Positions 36,992 through 45,127 of a stretch of 64,000 bases of DNA are shown one piece after another. Position numbers and translations under genes: made by a program. Every line of letters starts with the position of its first letter. Position 1 is the first letter of the stretch. The notes beneath the pieces are model-generated. The model ran no database searches. It was not told the origin of the DNA and was given only the letters and a program-made list of their open reading frames with translations. Source of the DNA: Caulobacter sp. UNC358MFTsu5.1 (lineage in GTDB: Bacteria; Pseudomonadota; Alphaproteobacteria; Caulobacterales; Caulobacteraceae); NCBI RefSeq assembly GCF_000712075.1, contig NZ_JONW01000001.1, forward strand, positions 1-64,000, given 5' to 3'.

Positions 36992-37419
36992 CCAGCACCG
37001 AGACCGAAACGCGCACCGTCGTCGTCGAACGCGACATCGCGCATCCCCCGGAGAAGCTCTGGCGCGCGCTGACCCAGCCGCACCTGATGGAGGAGTGGCT
37101 GATGAAGAACGACTTCAAGCCCCAGGTGGGCCACGGCTTCCAGCTGCGCGGCGAGTGGGGCGGGGTGCTGGACTGCGAGGTCCTGGCGATCGAGCCGCAG
37201 AAGACCCTGTCCTACACCTGGAACCACGAGCATCCCGACCCGGCCTACGCGCTGCAGAGCGTGGTGACCTTCACCCTGACCCCGACGCCCACGGGCACGC
37301 ATCTGCGCGTCGAGCAGGCGGGCTTCAGCCCCACCCAGAAGCAAGCCTACGGCGGCGCCCACGCCGGCTGGAAGCAGTTCCTGGGCAACCTCGACCAGCT
37401 GCTGGACCGGCTGGACTAG
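36988..37419 (+). CDS. SRPBCC (AHSA1-type) domain protein
   Basis: A 143-residue START/Bet v1-like fold with a hydrophobic ligand pocket: the N-terminal VVVERDIAHPPEKLWRALTQ and LMEEWLM are diagnostic, and GGAHAGWKQFLGNLDQLL forms the C-terminal helix. It is translationally coupled to the ArsR gene. This ArsR-SRPBCC pair is common; the small-molecule ligand is unknown. A hairpin at 37436 follows the gene. Confidence 0.9.
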   Translation: MTSTETETRTVVVERDIAHPPEKLWRALTQPHLMEEWLMKNDFKPQVGHGFQLRGEWGGVLDCEVLAIEPQKTLSYTWNHEHPDPAYALQSVVTFTLTPTPTGTHLRVEQAGFSPTQKQAYGGAHAGWKQFLGNLDQLLDRLD

Positions 37420-37435
37420 CGCCAATTCGTCGTCG

Positions 37436-37465
37436 TCCCGGACGGCGCGAAGCGCCGATCCGGGA
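37436..37465. repeat. Hairpin TCCCGGA...TCCGGGA
   Basis: TCCCGGAC-GGCGC-GAA-GCGCC-GATCCGGGA folds as one long stem. It resembles a single arm of the GTCATCCCGG elements found at 11143 and 39673 and lies directly after the SRPBCC gene. Confidence 0.6.
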
Positions 37466-37494
37466 TGGCTGCCGCAAAGACAAGGGAGAACCCC

Positions 37495-37710
37495 GTGAAC
37501 CTCAACACCCTTATCCGCCAGACCCATCGCTGGCTGTCGATCGTCTTCACGGCGGGCGTCGTCGGCTACATGATCGTCATGACCAAGGGGCAACCCCCGG
37601 CCTGGGTCGGGCTGTTCGCCCTGGTCCCGTTGATCTTGCTGCTGGTCAGCGGTCTGTACATGTTCGTGCTGCCGTACGTCACCAAGGGACGACGACGCGC
37701 GGAAGGATAG
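37495..37710 (+). CDS. Small two-helix membrane protein, 71 aa
   Basis: A hypothetical protein with two membrane helices (about 15-33 and 42-65) linked by a short loop (TKGQPPAW) and a basic C-terminus. The GTG start at 37495 has GGGAG 7 nt upstream; an in-frame ATG at 37465 would start inside the repeat hairpin. It is followed 12 bp later by the DUF1801 genes, so probably co-transcribed. Confidence 0.72.
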   Translation: MNLNTLIRQTHRWLSIVFTAGVVGYMIVMTKGQPPAWVGLFALVPLILLLVSGLYMFVLPYVTKGRRRAEG

Positions 37711-37722
37711 GGAGCCGGCGCC

Positions 37723-38130
37723 ATGACCGAGCCGAAACTGCTGTCCGGCGGCAATCCGCAGATCGCCAAGGGCTACGGCGAGGGACCGATCCAGGCCTAT
37801 ATCGCGGCGATGCCGGGCTGGAAGAGCGCGGTCGGGCGCAAGCTGGACGCCTTGATCACCGCCGCCGTCCCCGACGTGCGCAAGGCGGTGAAGTGGAACT
37901 CGCCCTTCTACGGGGTCGAGGAGAAGACTTGGTTCCTCAGCTTCCATGTCTACGACCGCTACATCAAGGTGGCCTTCTTCCGCGGCGCGGCGCTCGATCC
38001 CCCGCCGCCGGTGGGCTCCAAGCAGAAGGACGTGCGCTATTTCCACGTCCACGAAGACGAGGCTGTCGACGAAGCCCGGTTCAGCGACTGGGTGAAGCAA
38101 GCCAGCCGGTTGCCCGGCGAACGCATGTGA
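37723..38130 (+). CDS. DUF1801 protein (first copy)
   Basis: A 135-residue soluble protein of the YdhG/DUF1801 fold. It shows KSAVGRKLDALITAAVPDVR, then the conserved VKWNSPFYGVEEKTWFLSFH (about 53-72). The family is thought to bind a small ligand; iron chaperone-like roles have been suggested for related frataxin-fold YdhG proteins, but not shown here. It is followed after 24 bp by a second member. Confidence 0.82.
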   Translation: MTEPKLLSGGNPQIAKGYGEGPIQAYIAAMPGWKSAVGRKLDALITAAVPDVRKAVKWNSPFYGVEEKTWFLSFHVYDRYIKVAFFRGAALDPPPPVGSKQKDVRYFHVHEDEAVDEARFSDWVKQASRLPGERM

Positions 38131-38154
38131 ACCGCCAGTACGAGGTGTGAGGCG

Positions 38155-38571
38155 ATGAAGAAGCAGATGGGCGGGCCGGTGGAAGGCCCGCCGTCCGAAC
38201 TGATCGACAAGGCCATCGCGGCGTTGGACGGCGACTGGCGCGGCCAGGCCCTGGCCAAGATCCGCCAGCTGATCCACGAGGCCGATCCCGACGTGGTCGA
38301 GGAATGGAAGTGGGGGATTCCCGTGTGGTCGCACGACGGGATCATCTGCACCGGCGAGACCTACAAGGCGGCCGTGAAGACCACCTTCGCCAAGGGCGCG
38401 TCGGTGGAGGACCCCTCAAGCCTGTTCAATTCCAGCCTGGAGGGCGCCACGCGGCGGGCGATCGACTTCCGCCAAGGCGAGGCGATCGACGAGGCGGCGT
38501 TCAAGGCGCTGATCCGCGCCGCCGTGGCGCTGAATGCGTCCACGAAGAAGGCGCCGAAGAAGCGCGCCTAG
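38155..38571 (+). CDS. DUF1801 protein (second copy)
   Basis: A 138-residue member of the same family: LAKIRQLIHEADPDVVEEWK, then WGIPVWSHDGIICTGETYKA (about 50-69), and a Lys-rich C-terminus. It is clearly diverged from its neighbour, so the pair is not a recent duplication. A bidirectional terminator follows. Confidence 0.82.
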   Translation: MKKQMGGPVEGPPSELIDKAIAALDGDWRGQALAKIRQLIHEADPDVVEEWKWGIPVWSHDGIICTGETYKAAVKTTFAKGASVEDPSSLFNSSLEGATRRAIDFRQGEAIDEAAFKALIRAAVALNASTKKAPKKRA

Positions 38572-38593
38572 AGTTCGGGATTTCCGGAAAGAA

Positions 38594-38634
38594 CTTGGGC
38601 CCGCCGGTCGTCCGCGCGGGCCCAAGTCGTTTTC
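38594..38634. terminator. Bidirectional terminator
   Basis: CTTGGGCCCGC (38594-38604) pairs with GCGGGCCCAAG (38616-38626). TCGTTTTC follows on the plus strand and TTCTTTCC on the minus strand. It separates the convergent DUF1801 and ohr genes. Confidence 0.82.
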
Positions 38635-38647
38635 GTGAGGTCAGGCG

Positions 38648-39040
38648 TTAGGCCAGGGTGGTGACGACGTCGATGTTGCCGTGCACGGCCTTCGAATACG
38701 GGCAGATCGCGTGGGCGGCGTCGATCAGCTCTTGGGCGACGTCGCGGTCGAGGCCCGGCAGGCCGACGGCGAGGCGGGCTTGCAGGAAGAAGGCGCCGGC
38801 TTCGTTGACCAGGTCGATCTCGGCGTCGACCGACGGGTCGGTCAGGGCGATCTTGCGTTGGCCGGCGGCCAGCTGGATCGCGCCCAGATAGCAGGCCGAC
38901 CAGGCCGCGCCGAACAGGTTCTCGGCGGCGGGGTGGGGCTGGGGCAGCTTGATATCCAGGAAACCGTCGGCGCTGCGCGCCGCGCCGTTGGCGCCGGCCG
39001 TGGTGTGGGTCTTGCCGGTGAAAAGAACCTTGGCGGTCAT
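38648..39040 (-). CDS. ohr: Organic hydroperoxide resistance protein Ohr
   Basis: A 130-residue OsmC-fold thiol peroxidase that reduces organic and fatty-acid hydroperoxides. The peroxidatic Cys50 is in WSACYLGA and the resolving Cys113 in AICPYSKA, both as required. The N-terminus KVLFTGKTHTTAG is typical. It is divergent from ohrR, with two palindromic operators in the shared 147-bp region, so it is expected to be induced by organic peroxides. Confidence 0.95.
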   Translation of the reverse strand: MTAKVLFTGKTHTTAGANGAARSADGFLDIKLPQPHPAAENLFGAAWSACYLGAIQLAAGQRKIALTDPSVDAEIDLVNEAGAFFLQARLAVGLPGLDRDVAQELIDAAHAICPYSKAVHGNIDVVTTLA

Positions 39041-39065
39041 GGGAGAGCTCCTTTTGGGTTTGTTG

Positions 39066-39092
39066 ATCGCATCCGCTTTAATCGGATGCGAT
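39066..39092. promoter_or_regulatory. OhrR operator 1
   Basis: ATCGCATCCG (39066-39075), 7-bp spacer CTTTAAT, CGGATGCGAT (39083-39092): a perfect 10-bp inverted repeat 26 bp before the ohr start. Confidence 0.8.
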
Positions 39093-39128
39093 GTAATTAG
39101 TCGCGCCTCCGGAGCGAGTCAAGCACTT

Positions 39129-39141
39129 CCGATTTAATCGG
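39129..39141. promoter_or_regulatory. OhrR operator 2
   Basis: CCGATTTAATCGG palindrome, followed by ATACGATT so that TTAATCGGATACGAT repeats the TTAATCGGATGCGAT of operator 1. It lies 47 bp before the ohrR start and suits autoregulation. Confidence 0.7.
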
Positions 39142-39187
39142 ATACGATTTATATATGCGGGCAACGAACCCCGCCCTGGAGGCGCAA

Positions 39188-39652
39188 ATGCCCACGACCG
39201 CCCAGACCCCGCCGACCGGCGGCGACGACCGCAAGCTGCCGACGTTCCTGTGTTTCGCGATCTATTCGGCGAACCTGGCCTTCGGCCGCGCCTACAAGCC
39301 CCTGCTGGACGCGCTGGGCCTGACCTACACCCAGTATATCGCCCTGGTGGCCCTGGCCGACGAGGACGGCCAGACCGTGGGCGCGCTGGGCGAGAAGCTG
39401 TTCCTGGAGTCCAACACCCTGACGCCCATCCTCAAGAAGATGGAGCAGATGGGTTATGTCGAACGGCGGCGCGACCCGGCCGACGAGCGGCAGGTGCGGC
39501 TCAGCCTGACCCCGGCCGGCCGCAAGCTGGTCGACGCCAATCCCGGCGATGCGCTGATCGACGCCACGGGACTGAATGAGGAGACGTTCCCGGTGCTGCA
39601 GGCCTCGGTGGCCCGGCTGCGCGACAATCTGATGGGCGCGACGAAGGGGTAG
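39188..39652 (+). CDS. ohrR: MarR-family organic peroxide sensor OhrR
   Basis: A 154-residue MarR-type repressor. Cys22 in TFLCFAIYSAN is the conserved peroxide-sensing residue at exactly the position of Xanthomonas OhrR. The winged helix spans about 50-110, with QTVGALGEKLFLESNTLTPI and wing RRRDPADERQVRL. The start at 39188 follows GGAGG; an earlier ATG at 39155 lacks a ribosome site and lies in the operator region. It is divergent from ohr. Confidence 0.93.
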   Translation: MPTTAQTPPTGGDDRKLPTFLCFAIYSANLAFGRAYKPLLDALGLTYTQYIALVALADEDGQTVGALGEKLFLESNTLTPILKKMEQMGYVERRRDPADERQVRLSLTPAGRKLVDANPGDALIDATGLNEETFPVLQASVARLRDNLMGATKG

Positions 39653-39672
39653 GGGCTACAGCCGCTCCCCGA

Positions 39673-39788
39673 CGGTTGTCATCCCGGAAAGCGCGGAGCG
39701 CTTGTCCGGGACCCAGGTGAACCGCATCGCTTCCACCCAGTCCCCTGGGTCCCGGACAGCCTCTGCGAGGCTTCCGGGATGACAACCG
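39673..39788. repeat. Long nested inverted repeat
   Basis: Outer arms 39673-39689 and 39772-39788 (CGGTTGTCATCCCGGAA) and inner arms 39703-39717 and 39744-39758 (TGTCCGGGACCCAGG) pair perfectly. It lies between the convergent ohrR and thiolase genes, and contains the GTCATCCCGG end shared with the elements at 11143 and 15289. Confidence 0.85.
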
Positions 39789-39824
39789 ATTGGGGGCTGA
39801 GGGTGTGATCCTTGGGTGTTCCCC

Positions 39825-41063
39825 TTACACCCGCTCGATGATCACCGCCGGGGCCATGCCGCCGGCCGCGCACATGGTCACCAGGCCGTAGCGGCCGCCG
39901 GTCCGTTCCAGTTCGTCCAGCATCGTGCCGACCAGGATCGAACCGGTGGCGCCGATCGGATGGCCCAGGGCCATGGCGCCGCCGTTGACGTTGACCTTGC
40001 TCCGATCGAGGGCCAGGTCGCGGATGAACTTCTCGGCCACCACGGCGAAGGCCTCGTTGATCTCCCACAGGTCGATGTCGTCGACCGTCAGCCCGGCCTT
40101 GGCCAGCACCTTGCGGGCGGCGGGGACGGGGGCGTTCAGCATCAGGGTCGGGCTGTCGCCCATATTGGCCATGGCCACGATGCGGGCCCGCGCCTTCAGC
40201 CCGTGCTTGGCCGCATAGGCCGGCGAGGCCAGCAGCACGGCCGCGGCGCCGTCGACCACGCCCGACGAATTGCCGGCATGGTGCACGTGCTCGATCTTCA
40301 GGTCCGGATAGACCGAGGTGATCAGCCCGCCCAGGGTCATGCCGGCCTCGTCGATCGGCGCGGCCGCGAACGGGGCGAACGAGGGCTTCAGCGAGGCCAG
40401 GCCTTCCAGGGTGGTCTCGGGGCGCGGGAATTCCTCGCGGTCCAGGGCCAGTGTCCCGTCGTCATGGAAGACCGGAACCAGGGCGCGGTCGAAGCGGCCT
40501 TCGCGGATCGCCTGCTCGGCGCGCTGCTGGCTGACCAGGGCCAGCTCGTCCAGGGCCGAGCGCGGGATTCCCTCCAGCGTGGCGATGGCGTCGGCGCAGA
40601 CGCCCTGGTGGCTCTGCGGATGCTTGGCGCGCAGGCGGGTGTTGCCGCTGTCCAGCAGGCCGGGCGCGCTGCGGTCGGCCGTGGCGGCGGTGTAGGACAT
40701 CATCTCGGTCCCGCCGGCGATGACCAGGTCCTCCATGCCCGACATGATCGAGGCCGCCGCCAGGTTCACCGTGGTGATGCCCGAACCGCAGAAGCGGTCC
40801 AGGGTCATGCCGCTGGCCCGGATGTCGTAGCCGGCGTCGAGGGCGGCCATCCGGCCCAGGTCGCCGCCCTGCTTGCCGCGCTGGGTGCTGGTGCCCCAGA
40901 TGATGTCGTCGACCTCGGCGGTGTTGAGGTTGTTGCGCTCGGCCAGGGCCTTCAGCACCGTGGCGGCCAGGTGCTGGGGATGGAAATCGGCCAGGGCGCC
41001 CTTGCCGACCTTGCCGATGCCGCGCGGCGTGCGGCAGGCGTCGATGATCAGGGCTTCGGGCAT
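39825..41063 (-). CDS. Acetyl-CoA C-acetyltransferase (thiolase)
   Basis: A 412-residue thiolase. Cys92 in [10 protein letters not shown] is the acyl-accepting nucleophile. [11 protein letters not shown] and the active-site His in GHPIGATGS lie in the C-terminal half, and [15 protein letters not shown] is the terminal Cys motif. The start at 41063 is preceded by GGAGGAGG. It could be biosynthetic or degradative (acetoacetyl-CoA or beta-oxidation); no neighbour decides. It follows the AraC-type regulator gene on the same strand with about 80 bp between. Confidence 0.92.
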   Translation of the reverse strand: MPEALIIDACRTPRGIGKVGKGALADFHPQHLAATVLKALAERNNLNTAEVDDIIWGTSTQRGKQGGDLGRMAALDAGYDIRASGMTLDRFCGSGITTVNLAAASIMSGMEDLVIAGGTEMMSYTAATADRSAPGLLDSGNTRLRAKHPQSHQGVCADAIATLEGIPRSALDELALVSQQRAEQAIREGRFDRALVPVFHDDGTLALDREEFPRPETTLEGLASLKPSFAPFAAAPIDEAGMTLGGLITSVYPDLKIEHVHHAGNSSGVVDGAAAVLLASPAYAAKHGLKARARIVAMANMGDSPTLMLNAPVPAARKVLAKAGLTVDDIDLWEINEAFAVVAEKFIRDLALDRSKVNVNGGAMALGHPIGATGSILVGTMLDELERTGGRYGLVTMCAAGGMAPAVIIERV

Positions 41064-41141
41064 GGCGTCCTCCTCCGGAACGGTTGTTTGAACCGATCCC
41101 ACACCCGGCGCCCTTGGGTCAGTCCAGCGCCTTTTTCGCGG

Positions 41142-41588
41142 TCATTGCACGGTCACGCCGGTGCCGACGGGGCTCCAGCGGGCGCGGCGCCAGGCGAAGG
41201 GGGTGTCTCCGGTCGCCTGGCGGAAAAGGCGCGACAGGTGGCTCTGGTCGGACAGGCCGACGTCGAGGGCGATCTGGGCCAGGGGCTCGGCGGTCTCCAG
41301 CATCAGGACCTGGGCGCGGGCGATGCGTTCGGCGATGACGTGGGCGTGGGGCGAGCGGCCGAAGCTCTGCTTGAAGGCCCGACCGAAGTGGCTGACGCTG
41401 AGCCGGACCAGCGCCGCGAGGTCCTCGACCCGAATGTCGCTGTCGAGATTGGCGTCGATATGGGCGTTCAGCATGCGCACCTGCCAGGGCGCCAGGCCGC
41501 CGCGCGCCAGGTCCTTGGCCAGCGCCCGCGAGGCGCTGTCCCAATCGCCCGCCAGCAGGTCGCTCGCCGAAATCTTGAACCCGTCCAT
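41142..41588 (-). CDS. Short AraC-family regulator
   Basis: A 148-residue protein consisting almost only of the two-HTH AraC DNA-binding domain (about 45-145): LAALVRLSVSHFGRAFKQSF for the first HTH and IALDVGLSDQSHLSRLFRQA for the second, ending TPFAWRRARW. There is no sugar-binding cupin, only about 40 N-terminal residues. The start at 41588 has GGGAG 8 nt upstream. It may regulate the thiolase gene downstream; signal unknown. Confidence 0.87.
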   Translation of the reverse strand: MDGFKISASDLLAGDWDSASRALAKDLARGGLAPWQVRMLNAHIDANLDSDIRVEDLAALVRLSVSHFGRAFKQSFGRSPHAHVIAERIARAQVLMLETAEPLAQIALDVGLSDQSHLSRLFRQATGDTPFAWRRARWSPVGTGVTVQ

Positions 41589-41704
41589 GTCCCTACTCCC
41601 GATCGGCTTGATTGCCTGGAGACAGGGATAGGCGGGCCGGCGTTCGGCGATAATCGACCCAAGCGGCGCTTCACTGTTGCCCAAAGCAGCCTAATCGGCC
41701 GCCC

Positions 41705-42628
41705 CTAGGTCTCGATGCCGTGCGCCCAGGGTTGCTTGGCGAAGTGCTCACGCAGGAACTCGATCAGCACCCGCACGCGCGCCGGCCGCGCGCGTCCCGG
41801 AGGGGTGAGGATGTGGACGGGCACGGGCACCAGGCTCCAGTCGGTCAGGACCTCCTCGAGCCGGCCGTCCCTGAGCTCGTCCCAGATATAGACCTCCGGC
41901 TGGAGCGTCGCAGCCAGGCCCGCCAGCAGGATCGGGACACCCGCCAGGCCGTTGTTCACCCGGATCGCCCCGTCCACCATCACCAGGTGCTCGCCGTGCA
42001 CGGGATGGAAGAAGCGCCACTCCTGGGCTTCCCGCACGTGGGTGTAGATCATCAGCGGCATCTTCAGCAGGTCGGTCGGGTGCGAGGGGCGGCCATATCG
42101 ATCGAACAAGGCCGGCGCGCCCACCACCGGCAGCCGGTGCGAGAAGAGGCGGCTGGCGCGCAGCGACGAGTCGGCGAGCTGGCCGATCGTGATCATCAGG
42201 TCGTAGCCGTCGTCGATCAGGTCGACCTTGTTGTCGGTGATGTGGAAATCGAGCTCGATCTCCGGATAGCGCTTCAGGAACTCGGGGATCAGCGGGGCCA
42301 GGGTCCGCACACCAAAGGCGCCGGTCGAGGCGAAGCGCACCAGGCCGCGCGGAATCGCCGCCTCCTCCAGGATCTCGGCTTCGATCGCCTCGCCGTCGTT
42401 GAGGATGCGCAGGGCGCGCTCCAGGCAGGAGCGGCCGCTCTCGGTCAGCGACAGCTTGCGGGTCGTGCGGTGCAGCAGCGTCGTGCGCAGCCGCTCCTCC
42501 AGCCGCGTGACGGCCTTGGAGACGGTGGTCTTGGCCAGGCCCAATTCCTCGGCGGCCAGCGAGAACGAGCCCTTGTCGGCCACCTTGGCGAAGATCGCCC
42601 AGGCCTCGAAATCCGGCATATGCGGCAT
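41705..42628 (-). CDS. LysR-family regulator
   Basis: A 307-residue LysR-type regulator. The N-terminal HTH (about 5-65) has FAKVADKGSFSLAAEELGLA and KTTVSKAVTRLEERL. The inducer-binding domain (about 93-300) has GLVRFASTGAFGVRTLAPLI, of the CrgA/YafC-like subgroup. AGGGGAA precedes the ATG. It lies immediately upstream of no divergent gene; the next gene in the 5' direction (42712) runs on the same strand and encodes an Ohr-like protein. Confidence 0.92.
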   Translation of the reverse strand: MPHMPDFEAWAIFAKVADKGSFSLAAEELGLAKTTVSKAVTRLEERLRTTLLHRTTRKLSLTESGRSCLERALRILNDGEAIEAEILEEAAIPRGLVRFASTGAFGVRTLAPLIPEFLKRYPEIELDFHITDNKVDLIDDGYDLMITIGQLADSSLRASRLFSHRLPVVGAPALFDRYGRPSHPTDLLKMPLMIYTHVREAQEWRFFHPVHGEHLVMVDGAIRVNNGLAGVPILLAGLAATLQPEVYIWDELRDGRLEEVLTDWSLVPVPVHILTPPGRARPARVRVLIEFLREHFAKQPWAHGIET

Positions 42629-42711
42629 GGTCGTTCCCCTGGCCCTGAGTCGCGGGGCGCTCCATCGAAGCGCCTTGTGGCGTTGGGCTCAAGGTGCGGA
42701 GCGCGGCAAAG

Positions 42712-43131
42712 TCAGGCGATCGAGACCCGGGGCTCGAGACGGGCACGCAGGGCGCGGGAATAGGGGCAAAGGTCGTGGGCGCGACGGGCCAGGACCTGGG
42801 CGGTCTCTCGGTCGACGTCGGGCAGGTCGAGGGCCAGGGACACGTCCAGGGTCAAGCCGTCCTCGCTTTCGGGGCGTCTTATGCTGACGGTCACCGTGAC
42901 GTTGGCGTCGTCGGTGATCACGGAGCCGGTTTCGGGCGCGGCGGCGCGCAGGGCTTCCAGGAAGGAGGCGGCGTAGGCGGCGGCGAACAGGTGCTCGGGC
43001 GTGGCGCCGCCGCCCGCGCCGTCCAGCGCGCGAGGCTTGGCCAGCTTGACCTTCAGCACCCCGTCGACGCTGGCGGCCCAGCCGTCACGTCCGCCCAGGG
43101 CGGTGGCCTGTGTGGAGTAGAGGACGTTCAT
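42712..43131 (-). CDS. OsmC/Ohr-family protein with Ser in place of the peroxidatic Cys
   Basis: A 139-residue OsmC-fold protein clearly of the Ohr branch (ATPEHLFAAAYAASF, then HDLCPYSRALRA). The residue aligning with the peroxidatic Cys of Ohr is Ser56 (YAASF instead of YAACF), while the resolving Cys122 is kept. If the reading is right, normal Ohr chemistry is impossible. The protein may bind hydroperoxides, act by another route or have lost activity. It lies 83 bp before the LysR gene, same strand. Confidence 0.85.
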   Translation of the reverse strand: MNVLYSTQATALGGRDGWAASVDGVLKVKLAKPRALDGAGGGATPEHLFAAAYAASFLEALRAAAPETGSVITDDANVTVTVSIRRPESEDGLTLDVSLALDLPDVDRETAQVLARRAHDLCPYSRALRARLEPRVSIA

Positions 43132-43248
43132 ACTCGGCGCTCCGTCGCGCGACGGACGGTCCGCCGCAGCTCACCGATAGGCCGGACACGCCGCCAGGAT
43201 TATCCGCCTGGGGGCGCTTCACTGGTGGCGAAAAGGACCTAATCGCGG

Positions 43249-43725
43249 TCAGAGCTTCAGCCGCATGAACACCGTGCCGTCCGGTGTCGGGGCGTAGTAG
43301 GGGGCGGTGCGCTCGAAGCCCATGGCGTCGTACAGCCCCATGGCGGTGGTCATGCTGGGCAGGGTGTCGAGCCGCAGCTCGCCGTAGCCGAGGGCGCGGG
43401 CGGTCTCGATCACCGCCTCGGTCATGGCCCTGCCCAGGCCCAAGCCGCGCGCCGCCGGCAGCAGGTAGAGGCGCTTCATCTCGCAGCAGTCGTCGGAAAG
43501 GGGGCGCAGGCCCACGCAACCGAGCGGCGCGCCCGCCGCGTCCCGGGCCAGCAGCAGCTCACCTCTCGGCGGGGCGTACTTGCCGGGCAGCCCGGCCAGC
43601 TCGCCGCTGAAGTCCTGGTAACCCAGGTCGACGGTCAGGCCGGCGACATAGTCCTCGAACAGCGCGACGACCGCCGCCAGGTCCTGATCGGTGCGGACGG
43701 GCCGGATGGAGAAGGCGGCGGGCAT
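43249..43725 (-). CDS. GNAT-family N-acetyltransferase
   Basis: About 158 residues with the acetyl-CoA-binding motif A, CCEMKRLYLLPAARGLGLGR (R/Q-x-x-G-x-G/A as ARGLGLGRA), and the C-terminal AMGLYDAMGFERTAPY. The acceptor is unknown. The start is uncertain: ATG 43725 is used, but in-frame TTG 43761 and GTG 43749 exist, and GGAGGG lies close to the TTG. Confidence 0.85.
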   Translation of the reverse strand: MPAAFSIRPVRTDQDLAAVVALFEDYVAGLTVDLGYQDFSGELAGLPGKYAPPRGELLLARDAAGAPLGCVGLRPLSDDCCEMKRLYLLPAARGLGLGRAMTEAVIETARALGYGELRLDTLPSMTTAMGLYDAMGFERTAPYYAPTPDGTVFMRLKL

Positions 43726-43792
43726 GCCGTGAGGAAAACAGACTTCCACGACCGCCCGCAATGCCCTCCGAGGTCATGCGCCTTGGAGACGC

Positions 43793-44950
43793 CTACTTCT
43801 TCCCGTCCGTCGTCAGCCTGAACACCATGGTGTTGCTGTAGGTCTGGCCCGGGTCCAGCCGCACCGAGGCGAAGGCCGGCTTGTTGGGGGCGTCGGGGAA
43901 GTGCTGGGGCTCCAGGGCGATGCCGTCGCCCTGGCGATAGATCTTGCCGCTCTTGCCCACCATCGTGCCGTCGATGAAGTTGCCGGTGTAGAACTGGATG
44001 CCCGGCTGGTCGCTGAGGATCTCCAGCACGCGGCCGCTCTTGGGATCGGCCAGGCGCGCGGCCAGGCGCGGGGCACCGCCCGACTTGCCCGTCAGCACCA
44101 TGTTGTGGTCGTAGCCGCGGCCGACGACGATCTGCGGGTCGCGGGCGTCGCGGAGACGCTCGCCCACCACGGTGGGCTTGCGGAAGTCGAACGGCGTGCC
44201 GGCCACGGGTGTGATCTCGCCGGTCGGGATCAGCTCGCCGTCCACCGGCGTATAGCCGTCCGAGGCCAGGGTCAGGACATTGCCCATCGCGCCCTCGGCC
44301 GAGCCTTCGCCCGCCACGTTGAACAGGGCGTGGTTGGTGATGTTGACGATGGTCGGCTTGTCGGTCGTGGCGCCGTAGGTGATCGTCAGGTTGTTGTTCT
44401 CGTCCAGGGCGTAGGTGGCCGTGGCCGTCAGCGTGCCGGGATAGCCTTCCTCGCCGTCGGGGCTGACGTGGGTGAAGGTGACCGAGGCGACGGGGCCGCG
44501 CTTGATGTCGCTCACCTTCCAGACCTGCTTGTCGAAGCCCTTCACCCCGCCGTGCAGAGCGGCGACGCCGTTGTTGTTCAGCGCCAGCTGGTAGGTCTTG
44601 CCGTCCAGCGTGAACTTGCCCTTGCCGATGCGGTTGGCGAACCGGCCGACCGAGGCGCCGAAATAGCTGGCGTTCTTCACGTAGGCCTCGGCGTCCTCGA
44701 AGCCCAGGGCGATGTCGGCCTTGGTCCCGTCGCGGCCGGGCGCGACCAGCGACTGCAGGGTGGCGCCGTAGGTGATCACGGTGGCGCTGACGCCCTTGCC
44801 GTTTGTCAGGGTTATGGCCTCGACCTCGACGCCGTCGGGCGTCTTGCCGAACGAGGCGCGGGCGTAGTCGGCCGCGAAGGCTCCGCCCGGGACGGCGATG
44901 GCGGTGGCGGCCAGGAGGGCGCCGGTCAGCTTGCGGCCTGAAGTCTTCAT
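43793..44950 (-). CDS. galM: Periplasmic aldose 1-epimerase
   Basis: A 385-residue mutarotase with a signal peptide (about 1-26, ending GGAFAA). The conserved elements are FGASVGRFANRIGKGKFTLD (about 98-117), the catalytic His in LHGGVKGFDKQVW, the second His in NITNHALFNVAG and the Glu-containing region GIALEPQHFPDAPN. It equilibrates alpha and beta forms of arabinose or galactose for the importer or dehydrogenase. GAGG lies 7 nt before the ATG. The regulon operator at 45003 is 53 bp upstream, so it belongs to the arabinose regulon. Confidence 0.92.
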   Translation of the reverse strand: MKTSGRKLTGALLAATAIAVPGGAFAADYARASFGKTPDGVEVEAITLTNGKGVSATVITYGATLQSLVAPGRDGTKADIALGFEDAEAYVKNASYFGASVGRFANRIGKGKFTLDGKTYQLALNNNGVAALHGGVKGFDKQVWKVSDIKRGPVASVTFTHVSPDGEEGYPGTLTATATYALDENNNLTITYGATTDKPTIVNITNHALFNVAGEGSAEGAMGNVLTLASDGYTPVDGELIPTGEITPVAGTPFDFRKPTVVGERLRDARDPQIVVGRGYDHNMVLTGKSGGAPRLAARLADPKSGRVLEILSDQPGIQFYTGNFIDGTMVGKSGKIYRQGDGIALEPQHFPDAPNKPAFASVRLDPGQTYSNTMVFRLTTDGKK

Positions 44951-45002
44951 GGGTTTCCTCGTTCCAACGGTCGGAGCGGCTCTGAGGGCGGCTTGGCGTT
45001 CA

Positions 45003-45018
45003 TATAGTCCGACAAATT
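45003..45018. promoter_or_regulatory. FadR-type operator, galM
   Basis: TATAGTCCGACAAATT, 53 bp before the galM start. It matches the shared consensus TATAGTCNGACAAATA of this locus. Confidence 0.75.
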
Positions 45019-45057
45019 CGACCGGTGCAATCGAGGTTGGGGGCGAGCCCGGGCGGA

Positions 45058-45096
45058 AAGAAAAGGCGCCGTCCCGGAGCGTGTCCGGAACGGCGC
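45058..45096 (-). terminator. Intrinsic terminator after GH43
   Basis: On the minus strand GCGCCGTTCCGGA and TCCGGGACGGCGC pair around GCGTG-type loop bases with one mismatch, followed by CTTTTCTTTCC. It separates the GH43 gene from galM. Confidence 0.75.
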
Positions 45097-45127
45097 AGTC
45101 GAGGCCGGCCTTGGGCGGGGAAAAGCG

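Noticed and set aside
11143..39788. CRISPR array
   Set aside because: The repeats are dispersed inverted repeats, not regularly spaced direct repeats, and no cas gene is present.
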